A DNA stretch of 5,668 nt from NCBI GenBank assembly GCA_031284085.1, contig JAITAM010000205.1, positions 1 through 5,668 on the forward strand. Direction: 5' to 3'. The first letter of the stretch is position 1; the number at the start of each line of letters is the position of its first letter. Shown piece by piece: positions 1-5,549 of the stretch. This DNA is from Spirochaetaceae bacterium (GTDB lineage Bacteria; Spirochaetota; Spirochaetia; Treponematales; Breznakiellaceae). The translations under genes and the position numbers were made by a program. Below the pieces are notes generated by a model, which had not been told where the DNA came from, searched no databases, and saw only the letters and a list, made by a program, of their open reading frames with translations.

Positions 1-114
1 ATGCAATACTGTCCCAAGAAGGCAATAAATTACAAAGATAAAACTCAGAAGAGGAAACGATATACAAATCCTCAAATCACTTATAAAGAACTATCAGAAT
101 ACAATAATAAATAG
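1..114 (+). CDS. Possible 3' end of an unknown gene (partial)
   Basis: The frame starting at base 1 stays open for 37 codons and stops at TAG 112-114, while the other two forward frames hit stops within the first 40 bases. The peptide is basic and polar, rich in Lys, Asn, Tyr and Thr, and ends in KELSEYNNK. The stretch is about 29% GC against roughly 50% for the genes downstream, so it may be the end of an A/T-rich, perhaps acquired, gene entering from the left. The ATG at base 1 may simply be an internal codon. I recognise no domain. It could equally be non-coding A/T-rich DNA that happens to be open. Confidence 0.3.
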   Translation: MQYCPKKAINYKDKTQKRKRYTNPQITYKELSEYNNK

Positions 115-389
115 CAGCCTGTGTTTTCCTTGAAGATTTTGAAAAATGTGTCGGCAAAGAATAATTATTGGCTTATATAAGGCGGTACCATCTAGGGCTT
201 TCTATGAGTGTGAAAATGAAACTCCGCCCGCTGCGCCCGTAACCTTAATTGGACTGGAACATGGTTATTGTGCGGCCTTTGTTCTCGGCGCTTGGCCGGC
301 GCCGTTCTTTGAAAAACTATCGGGCCTTCTTGGGTGCAAGGAAAGCTTGTCCTAGATACCGCGACTGTGTTAGTCTGTCCACAGAGTCC
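115..389 (+). other. Leader/intergenic region before ktrB
   Basis: No convincing gene lies here. The frame of ktrB is open upstream to a TTG at 249, but those residues (MDWNMVIVRPLF...) do not resemble the start of a potassium transporter and are probably leader DNA. A GC hairpin is visible: CGGCGC at 286-291 pairs with GCGCCG at 299-304 across a 7-base loop and is followed by TTCTTT. It could be a weak terminator or attenuator-like structure, but it is short. No known riboswitch was recognised. Confidence 0.35.
139..167 (+). promoter_or_regulatory. Weak candidate sigma70-type promoter for ktrBA
   Basis: TTGAAA at 139-144 is followed after 17 bases by TAATTA at 162-167. A TATATA at 174-179 nearby has no matching -35. 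The spacing is ideal but the boxes are imperfect in A/T-rich DNA, so this may be chance. If real, it gives a ktrB transcript with a leader of more than 200 bases. Confidence 0.25.
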
Positions 390-1733
390 ATGAAAATCGA
401 CAAAGCGCTTAAAGTACTGCTGAGAAAGTCCGACACTTTTCTCCTATTGGCCTTCTTTTCCCTTCTTATTGGGGTAGGAAGCCTCCTACTTATGCTCCCG
501 TGGTCGTGGGCGGGAAGCGCACCGCTGCGGTGGATAGACGCTTTGTTTACCGCAGCCTCCGCAGCCTGTGTAACCGGCCTGTCTACGGTAGCAATAACCA
601 ATTTCACCAAAACCGGGCAGATCATTATTATTATGCTTATGCAAATCGGCGCCTTCGGCATAATAAGTTTTGGGTCTCTCCTCGTCAGCATCCCCAGGGC
701 GCAAGGGGCGCTTAACCGGCTCAATACTATTAAGGGGTTTTATTTGGACGGCGTCGAGTACCGCCCGCGCAAGATCGTGTGGAGTATTATGCTTTTCACC
801 TTCAGCATCGAAGGGACGGGTATTCTTTTTCTGTCCCTGCTCTTTGTGCAAGCCGGCGTAGAGGATTGGCTCTTCAACGCGTTCTTCCATGCCGTTTCCT
901 GCTTCTGCCATGTCGGGTTTTCCAATCTTCCGAATGCGCTTATGCCTTTCGCTTACAATCCTGCTGTGCTTACGGTTATTATGCTCCTGACTATCGGCGG
1001 CGGCATAGGTTTTGTGGTGCTGCACGAGGTTTTATTGGTTCTGCGCAAGAAAAGGAAGCGGCTCAGTTACCACAGCAAGATCGTTTTGATCATGACGGCG
1101 GTTCTTACGGGTGGCGCCGCGCTCTTTTTTCTTATTGCAGAAGCGAAGCAGGCGTATAAGGGCATGGATCCGTTCCACGCTTTTTTGTGCGCGCTCTTTC
1201 AATCGGTTAATACAAGGAGCAGCGGTTTGGAGATCGTGCCGCAGGCTTTGTTGACGCAAGCCTCAAAGCTGTTAAGCAGCCTGCGTATGTTTATCGGAGG
1301 CGCGCCCGGTTCTTTTGCAGGCGGTATTAGGGTAACGCCGCTCTTCGTTATCTGCGTTGTTATGGTCAAAGAGCCTGATATTTACGGTGATATTAAGATT
1401 TTCCACCACCGGCTGAGTGCCGAAACGCTCAACAAAGGGGTTGTCTACGTGCTTAAATCCATAGCCCTCTTTGTACTCATTGTTGCAGCGCTGATGATCT
1501 CCGATGGAACGCGGGGATTTTCGGCAACCGCGCTCTTTTATGAGAGCATCTCGGCATTCGGCAATGTCGGGCTTAGCATGGGAATTACCGCAGACCTATC
1601 GAACGCAGGCAAATGGATACTTATTGCAGCGATGTTCATGGGGCGTGTTGCGCTTTTTGTGCTAGCTTTTCCGGCGTTGAAGAGGGGAAGCCACAGTATA
1701 ACGTATCCGCAAGTTTCACTCCTTATGGAGTAG
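390..1733 (+). CDS. ktrB: KtrB/TrkH-family potassium uptake membrane subunit
   Basis: This is the ion-translocating inner-membrane subunit of a Ktr/Trk K+ uptake system (447 aa from ATG 390). Four M1-P-M2 repeats are visible. The pore loops carry the selectivity-filter glycines: ACVTGLST (G63), FCHVGFSN (G176), NTRSSGLE (G279) and FGNVGLSM (G394). The segment FIGGAPGSFAGGIR (301-314) matches the conserved region of the third repeat, and Arg419 in the last helix (MGRVALF) fits the family's conserved arginine. The eight-helix plan and length suit KtrB better than the longer ten-helix E. coli TrkH. ATG 390 is chosen because it gives a short charged N-terminus running directly into helix 1. No clear Shine-Dalgarno precedes it, and upstream in-frame starts at 249 or 261 add an unfamiliar extension. 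The ktrA gene follows 36 bases downstream. Family assignment is very secure; Ktr versus Trk is an inference from architecture. Confidence 0.95.
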   Translation: MKIDKALKVLLRKSDTFLLLAFFSLLIGVGSLLLMLPWSWAGSAPLRWIDALFTAASAACVTGLSTVAITNFTKTGQIIIIMLMQIGAFGIISFGSLLVSIPRAQGALNRLNTIKGFYLDGVEYRPRKIVWSIMLFTFSIEGTGILFLSLLFVQAGVEDWLFNAFFHAVSCFCHVGFSNLPNALMPFAYNPAVLTVIMLLTIGGGIGFVVLHEVLLVLRKKRKRLSYHSKIVLIMTAVLTGGAALFFLIAEAKQAYKGMDPFHAFLCALFQSVNTRSSGLEIVPQALLTQASKLLSSLRMFIGGAPGSFAGGIRVTPLFVICVVMVKEPDIYGDIKIFHHRLSAETLNKGVVYVLKSIALFVLIVAALMISDGTRGFSATALFYESISAFGNVGLSMGITADLSNAGKWILIAAMFMGRVALFVLAFPALKRGSHSITYPQVSLLME

Positions 1734-1756
1734 AGCCGATTAGCGGAAAGAATCTT

Positions 1757-1762
1757 GAGGAG
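1757..1762 (+). promoter_or_regulatory. Shine-Dalgarno site that fixes the ktrA start
   Basis: GAGGAG lies 7 bases before GTG 1770. The in-frame TTG at 1755 overlaps this site, so it cannot use it. GTG 1770 is therefore the preferred start and gives the N-terminus MKQVAILGLGHFG expected of an RCK domain. Confidence 0.8.
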
Positions 1763-1769
1763 TAGAGTT

Positions 1770-2489
1770 GTGAAGCAAGTTGCTATATTAGGATTGGGAC
1801 ATTTCGGACGGAGTATTCTTGATGAACTTATCGATCTGAAAGTAGAAGTATTCATCGTAGACAAGGATAGAGAGATCATCGATCTTTACAAGGATGCGGC
1901 TGTTCATGCTGTGATAGCCGACATACTCAGCATTGAAAATCTGCGCAAGATACTGCCTGAATCAACCAATGCGGTTATTATCGACATGGGCAGCAAGATG
2001 GAAGCTTCTATTTTGGCAGCCAGTTACTGTTCCAAGCTGCACATTAAGACCATAATTGCCAAAGCCGAGACCGAAGCTCAAGGAGAAATACTCGAGCTGG
2101 TCGGCGCCACTAAAGTTGTATTCCCAAACAGGGAGGCTGCAAAACGCATTACTCCTCTTCTTTTATCCGATACGCTCCTCAGTTATATGCCGGTAAGCGC
2201 AAAGCTAAGCCTCGCTGAGCTTGCAATCCCTGAAAAGCTCGTTGGAAAGAAGCTTGTGGAAGCTGAGTTACGGACAAAGTACAATCTGAATCTCATTTCT
2301 ATTAGGAACGGCACGAGCGAAGAGTTTAGTTCATGTGCGCCCAGCTATGTTTTTGAGCAGGGAGATATTGGGCTTTTCTCCGGCACAGACGAAGCTTTGA
2401 ATAGTTTCAACATTACGACAACCCGCACCTTTGAAGACTACCCGAAGTACCTTGCCGAGCAGTTCTTGAAGTTGTTTCGGCGCAAATAG
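1770..2489 (+). CDS. ktrA: KtrA/TrkA-family K+ uptake regulatory subunit (RCK domain)
   Basis: This is the cytoplasmic nucleotide-binding subunit that assembles under KtrB and gates K+ uptake (239 aa from GTG 1770). Residues 3-13 form the Rossmann start VAILGLGHFGR, with glycines 8, 10 and 13 in the GxGxxG pattern. Asp31 ends the second strand (VFIVDKD), where the family binds the adenosine ribose, and HAVIADILS (46-54) fits the next strand. The RCK-N domain runs to about residue 130, ending in VGATKVVFPNREAAKRI. RCK-C (TrkA-C) covers roughly 137-216. There is one RCK-N/RCK-C pair, as in KtrA/KtrC; the roughly 458-residue E. coli TrkA has two. It is downstream of ktrB on the same strand with a 36-base gap containing a strong ribosome-binding site, so the two genes are almost certainly an operon. 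KtrA-type proteins bind ATP/ADP, and some RCK-C domains bind c-di-AMP; neither can be shown here. Confidence 0.94.
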   Translation: MKQVAILGLGHFGRSILDELIDLKVEVFIVDKDREIIDLYKDAAVHAVIADILSIENLRKILPESTNAVIIDMGSKMEASILAASYCSKLHIKTIIAKAETEAQGEILELVGATKVVFPNREAAKRITPLLLSDTLLSYMPVSAKLSLAELAIPEKLVGKKLVEAELRTKYNLNLISIRNGTSEEFSSCAPSYVFEQGDIGLFSGTDEALNSFNITTTRTFEDYPKYLAEQFLKLFRRK

Positions 2490-2504
2490 CACGCCGCGCC
2501 AACG

Positions 2505-2534
2505 TGTTCCAAAGTTTTCGGTATTATATCGGGA
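2505..2534 (+). repeat. Short dispersed element, copy A (behind ktrA)
   Basis: This ~30-base stretch begins 15 bases after the ktrA stop and resembles the stretch at 5003-5032, 11 bases after the femAB-like gene. Both read TGTT[CT]CAAAG, then a T-rich step, TCGGT, two T/A-rich bases groups and TATCGGG, differing by a few substitutions and one compensated indel. It may be part of a repeat family placed after genes, or a conserved 3'-end signal. No strong hairpin is visible in it. Confidence 0.4.
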
Positions 2535-2602
2535 GCGGAGTAAAGCTTTTTGCCTGCAAGCAGCCGCCGCAGACTATTGTTGACCGGCTTGTGCATTTAA
2601 GC

Positions 2603-2631
2603 TTGACAAATAAAAGTAATATCTATATATT
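2603..2631 (+). promoter_or_regulatory. Promoter of the initiator tRNA gene
   Basis: A perfect -35 box, TTGACA (2603-2608), is followed after exactly 17 bases by TATATT (2626-2631), close to the sigma70 consensus. An alternative -10, TATATA (2624-2629), would have 15-base spacing. The -10 ends only 5 bases before the mature tRNA 5' end at 2637, so the expected start site is at about 2636-2639. Confidence 0.75.
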
Positions 2632-2636
2632 GACTA

Positions 2637-2709
2637 TGCAGGGTAGAGCAGTTGGCAGCTTGTCGGGCTCATAACCCGGAGGTCGTAGGTTCGAGTCCTG
2701 CCCCTGCAA
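2637..2709 (+). tRNA. Initiator tRNA-fMet (anticodon CAT)
   Basis: The complete cloverleaf is visible. The 7-bp acceptor stem is 2637-2643 with 2702-2708, and A2709 is the discriminator. The D stem GAGC (2646-2649) pairs with GCTT (2658-2661). The anticodon stem 2663-2667/2675-2679 encloses CTCATAA with CAT at 2670-2672. The T stem is 2685-2689/2697-2701 with loop TTCGAGT. Two marks of initiators are present: an A11-T24 pair in the D stem and three consecutive G-C pairs (GGG/CCC) next to the anticodon loop. Position 1-72 is T-A, a weak pair, where most bacterial initiators have a C x A mismatch. CCA is not encoded (GGC follows A2709), so a CCA-adding enzyme must complete the end. It has its own promoter and terminator. 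Confidence 0.95.
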
Positions 2710-2725
2710 GGCCCCCAATCAAATG

Positions 2726-2773
2726 AAACCGGTTTGGAAGAACAGATACTTCTTTCAAACCGGTTTTTTATTT
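2726..2773 (+). terminator. Intrinsic terminator of the tRNA-fMet gene
   Basis: The arms 2726-2742 and 2750-2766 can pair over 17 bp, with one G-U pair, across the 7-base loop CAGATAC. A run of six T (2764-2769) overlaps the stem end and continues as ATTT. Each arm includes the palindrome AAACCGGTTT. It begins 16 bases after the tRNA and ends its transcript before the peptidase gene. Confidence 0.88.
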
Positions 2774-2924
2774 CCACAAGAGTCGATCCATTTGCCTTTC
2801 TTGTTTCATTTGCCGATCATCATAGTTATGATACGCTTATCAATTCGATTGGTAAGATCAAAATACCGAAAAAGGCTCTTGCAAGAGGATAGCATTCCCT
2901 CTTTCATCTATTACGATTTTGTTA
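2774..2924 (+). other. Intergenic gap before the M28-like gene
   Basis: About 150 bases with no convincing gene. A TATGAT at 2827-2832 could be a -10 box, but I found no -35 at suitable spacing. AAGAGG at 2883-2888 resembles a Shine-Dalgarno sequence but lies more than 30 bases before the first usable start codon of the next gene. Confidence 0.3.
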
Positions 2925-3890
2925 GTGAATGAAGAATCGCAGCTTAAACTTTTTCCTACATATCCACCTTATCACAGGTTTAAGGAATTCATCGCACCTC
3001 ATGCCGACCGTTTCAAGATTCTTAAAGCGATACTTGAAGAACTCGCGATAAACCACCAAGTTGTTAGCATTGCCGGTAACCGGCACTTTCTGGTTTTTCC
3101 GGATATGCAAAAGCAAACCAAGTGGCCAGATATAGAAAACCTCTTGGATGGTTCGGAACTACTGCGCTACAGCCTGCTTAAAAACAATCTGCTGCGCGAT
3201 CATGACGCTATTTTGCTCGTGGCGCACTACGACAGAGTAGCGCATAGCCCCGGTGCAAATGACAACAGCGCCGCCGTCTTTGAGCTTATCAACGCGGCGC
3301 TAATTCTACAGAAAGAAGCTATACGCCGCTGGTTTATGATCTTTACCGACAAAGAAGAATTGGATGAAGGGGAAGGACTCTGTACACAAGGCGCTTATAC
3401 TTTGGCAAAAGGCTTAAAAGACGCAAAGTTCGGCTCGCCTAAAGTGTTTATTTTTGATGCCTGCGGCTCAGGCGACACGTTAATCATCTCCACAGTTGCA
3501 GACCTCTTGACAAAGAATGACGAGCGCCCCGGCTCAAGCCATATCCGCCACGCTGTTCAACAGTTGCGCCAGCGCGCTTTGGAAACGGCGCGTACTATGC
3601 ACCTTAAATACTGTATGATCATGCCGACTCCGTTTTCTGATGACGCCGGCTTTTTTCGTGCAAACCTTGCCGCACAGACTATTACCGTATTACCGTCAAC
3701 TGAAGCTACAGCTTTTGCCTCGCTCTTTCGGAATAAGCTGGATATAGTTGATATTCTTACAGGCGGCGACAAAAGCCTGCTGCCTGAAACATGGCGCAGG
3801 CTTAACAGCGGCAACGACACATTTTCTTCCCTCACGCCGCAGTGCTTTCCTACTGTGGTGCGTTTTGCCTGCACTCTGTGCGGCGCTTGA
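2925..3890 (+). CDS. M28-family-like zinc peptidase homologue
   Basis: This resembles the M28 metallopeptidase/aminopeptidase family (321 aa from GTG 2925). In order it shows AHYDR (His101, Asp103, the HxD motif), PGANDNSAAVFELI (Asp113, the bridging-metal position), DKEELDEGEG (Glu144-Glu145, general base and ligand), VFIFDACGSGD (Asp178, third acidic ligand) and FSDDAGFF (239-240). Where the family normally ends with a His ligand before a D-T pair, this protein has WRRLNSGNDT, with Asn294. It may therefore bind one metal or be inactive, or Asn may be normal in its subfamily. There is no signal peptide or membrane segment, so a cytoplasmic location is likely. GTG 2925 is preferred over TTG 2919, but neither has a Shine-Dalgarno and the difference is two residues. 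The FemAB-like gene follows 45 bases downstream with no terminator visible between them. The substrate is unknown. Confidence 0.85.
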   Translation: MNEESQLKLFPTYPPYHRFKEFIAPHADRFKILKAILEELAINHQVVSIAGNRHFLVFPDMQKQTKWPDIENLLDGSELLRYSLLKNNLLRDHDAILLVAHYDRVAHSPGANDNSAAVFELINAALILQKEAIRRWFMIFTDKEELDEGEGLCTQGAYTLAKGLKDAKFGSPKVFIFDACGSGDTLIISTVADLLTKNDERPGSSHIRHAVQQLRQRALETARTMHLKYCMIMPTPFSDDAGFFRANLAAQTITVLPSTEATAFASLFRNKLDIVDILTGGDKSLLPETWRRLNSGNDTFSSLTPQCFPTVVRFACTLCGA

Positions 3891-3935
3891 CTTGCTCCTT
3901 TTGTGCTTTTCATTTTTTCAACCGATATACAGATC

Positions 3936-4991
3936 GTGAATAGTTATTTGCAGAACATTAAACCGGCACAGCTATCCGTCTGCGACGATGCGGATTCCTT
4001 TCTTCAAACCGGCTTCTGGGGCAGCTTTAAGGCTTGCTTTAACTGGTCTTCTCATAGTTTTATTGCTGATTGGGGTGAATGGGGCAAGCGGCCGGTTATG
4101 GTGATCTGCCGTCCGCTTGCCGCCGGCTTTTCTTTTGCCTACATACCGTGGGGGCCTGAGTTACCGCAGCCGCAAGAAGAGGCTCGCTACAGCGCCATGG
4201 TTGTTGAACTTGCCCAAGCGCTCCGTCCCCTGCTTCCCCCTGCTACCGCTTTTATCCGCTTTGATCCGCCGTGGCACAAAGCCGGCAATGAAGAGCCTCT
4301 TTTATTGCAGCACAGCCTTTTACAAGCCGCCGCTGCGGTCCAAGCTCCGCATACTGTTATCATTGATCTTGCGCCGGATGAGCAGGCGGTTTTATCGCAG
4401 ATGAAGAGCAAGTGCCGCTACAACATTGGTCTTTCGTCAAGGAAAGGGGTAACGGTTAGGCGCATGGATGAAGAGGGCATCGCTGCCTTTTACGCCTTGC
4501 TTCAGGAAACGGCTCTGCGCGACAAGATGAGTATCCATAGCCTTGAGTATTACGAGAAGCTTTTTGCTCATGTGCGGGAATACTGCGGAATATGCCCCAA
4601 AGTGCTTTTGTATGGTGCGGACTACGAAGGGGAACTATTGGCGGCGCTTGTCGTGCTTGTGCATAAAGGCACTGCGACCTATTTGTATGGAGCATCATCG
4701 AACAAAAACCGCAATCTTATGGCGCCGTATGCGCTGCAATGGCAGGCAATGAAAGATGCGAAAGGCGCGGGCTGCACCTGTTACGATCTATTCGGCATCC
4801 CGCCTGATGATGATCCCTCTCATCCTCTGTCTGGTCTTTACCGGTTCAAGACTGGTTTCGGCGGTACGATTATTCATCGTCCGGGCTGTTACGATTATGT
4901 GTATCGACCGGTTGTAAAAACGTTATTTACAAGTGCGGAATCAGGCAGAACATGGGTACGCTCTCTCAAACGCCGTTTGGTAAAGCGCTAG
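3936..4991 (+). CDS. FemAB-family aminoacyl-tRNA-dependent ligase (peptidoglycan-bridge type)
   Basis: FemA/B/X and MurM proteins add amino acids from aminoacyl-tRNA to the peptide of peptidoglycan precursors at the cytoplasmic face of the membrane. Counting 351 aa from GTG 3936, the family pattern is clear: SFLQTGFWGSFKACFNW (21-37), YIPWGPE (69-75), FIRFDPPW (106-113), KCRYNIGLSSRKGVTVRR (159-176), ALLQETALRDKMSIHSLEYY (187-206), LYGASSNKNRNLMAPYALQW (250-269), CYDLFGIPP (282-290) and GLYRFKTGFGG (300-310). These fit two tandem GNAT-like domains, roughly 10-165 and 166-335. No long coiled-coil arm is evident, unlike S. aureus FemA. A basic C-terminus (VRSLKRRLVKR) could touch membrane or RNA. 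An earlier GTG at 3903 would add 11 residues; neither start has a clear Shine-Dalgarno. It probably shares a transcript with the M28-like gene. The amino acid donated and the true acceptor cannot be read from sequence. Confidence 0.9.
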   Translation: MNSYLQNIKPAQLSVCDDADSFLQTGFWGSFKACFNWSSHSFIADWGEWGKRPVMVICRPLAAGFSFAYIPWGPELPQPQEEARYSAMVVELAQALRPLLPPATAFIRFDPPWHKAGNEEPLLLQHSLLQAAAAVQAPHTVIIDLAPDEQAVLSQMKSKCRYNIGLSSRKGVTVRRMDEEGIAAFYALLQETALRDKMSIHSLEYYEKLFAHVREYCGICPKVLLYGADYEGELLAALVVLVHKGTATYLYGASSNKNRNLMAPYALQWQAMKDAKGAGCTCYDLFGIPPDDDPSHPLSGLYRFKTGFGGTIIHRPGCYDYVYRPVVKTLFTSAESGRTWVRSLKRRLVKR

Positions 4992-5002
4992 CAGCCGCAG
5001 GC

Positions 5003-5032
5003 TGTTTCAAAGCTTCGGTGTTGTTATCGGGG
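5003..5032 (+). repeat. Short dispersed element, copy B (behind the FemAB-like gene)
   Basis: This begins 11 bases after the stop at 4989-4991 and resembles 2505-2534: TGTTTCAAAG, CTTCGGT and TTATCGGG line up with copy A at about 24 of 31 columns by eye. It runs straight into the first unit of the tandem array, whose GGTC starts at 5031. Confidence 0.4.
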
Positions 5033-5327
5033 TCAGACCTCTAGCCAAAGGGGTCAGACCTCCAACCCCAAAGGGTCAGACCTCCTGCCCAAAAAGGTCA
5101 GACCTCTAGCCCAAAGGGGTCAGACCTCTAGCCCAAAGGGGTCAGACCTCTAGCCCAAAGGGGTCAGACCTCTAGCCCAAAAGGGTCAGACCTCTAGCCC
5201 AAAAGGGTCAGACCTCCTAGCCCAAAGGGGTCAGACCTCTAAAAGGGTCAGACCTCTAGCCCAAAGGGGTCAGACCTCTAGCCCAAAGGGGTCAGACCTC
5301 TAAAAGGGTCAGACCTCTAGCCCAAAA
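5031..5327. repeat. Tandem array of 14 units, period ~22 bp, palindromic core
   Basis: The core GGTCAGACCTC occurs 14 times, starting at 5031, 5052, 5074, 5096, 5118, 5140, 5162, 5184, 5206, 5229, 5246, 5268, 5290 and 5307. Spacings are 21, then seven of 22 or so, one of 23, and two of 17. The usual linker is TAGCCCAAAGG or TAGCCCAAAAG. The core contains the perfect dyad GGTC-A-GACC, and each linker/core junction can form a small CCC-AAA-GGG hairpin. Units 2 and 3 have divergent linkers but an intact core. The 17-bp units lack five bases of the linker. Because 22 is not a multiple of 3 and each linker holds TAG, the array cannot encode a long + strand protein. It lacks the unique spacers of CRISPR. 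Possible roles are multiple protein-binding sites, a REP-like element, or 3' transcript processing or termination after the FemAB-like gene. Confidence 0.95.
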
Positions 5328-5339
5328 TGCGCCTCTCTA

Positions 5340-5549
5340 TTTTGCACATAATTGAACACTTTTCTGCACACAACCAAATATTTTTTGCGTGTAGATAGTC
5401 ATTCCCTGCACACAGGAAGTGATTCCTTGCACGCAGGCAACGATTCCCTGCACGCAGGCACCGATTCCCTGCACGCAGAAAAGGATTCCCTGCACGCCGG
5501 AAGTGAGTCCCTGCACGCAGAAAATGACTCTGTGCATGCGCAAAACAGG
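5340..5549. repeat. Tandem array of about 10 units, period 21 bp
   Basis: Units in exact 21-base register start at 5340, 5361, 5382, 5403, 5424, 5445, 5466, 5487, 5508 and 5529. The best-conserved part is TCCCTGCACGCA and the remaining nine bases vary, usually ending in GAT or GAC/GAG. The first three copies are degenerate (TTTTGCACA, TTTCTGCACA, TTTTTGCGT) and the last is also diverged. Intact units contain CCTGC-AC-GCAGG, an imperfect dyad that can form CCTG/CAGG with a 4-base loop. A resembling stretch in the opposite orientation lies at 5633-5645. A period divisible by 3 keeps several frames open on both strands, so open frames here are weak evidence of genes. Confidence 0.92.

Noticed and set aside
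249..389. N-terminal extension of KtrB from TTG 249 or ATG 261
   Set aside because: The extra 47 residues look unlike any KtrB/TrkH start, while ATG 390 gives the expected short N-terminus.
115..389. c-di-AMP (ydaO-type) riboswitch ahead of ktrB
   Set aside because: This class controls K+ transporters in some bacteria, but I cannot see its conserved motifs. A covariance search would decide.
486..1025. Long minus-strand open frame opposite ktrB (also 317-724)
   Set aside because: Antisense shadows of a clearly conserved membrane protein; their products are low-complexity and show no domain.
2535..2602. Intrinsic terminator after ktrA
   Set aside because: Only very short inverted repeats (CTGC-AA-GCAG) are present, and no T-run follows them.
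2723..2932. 69-codon + strand frame starting in the tRNA terminator
   Set aside because: It starts inside the terminator stem, has no ribosome-binding site and resembles no family.
5031..5549. CRISPR array
   Set aside because: The units are contiguous, linkers are near-identical copies rather than unique spacers, periods are only 17-23 bp, and no cas gene is nearby.
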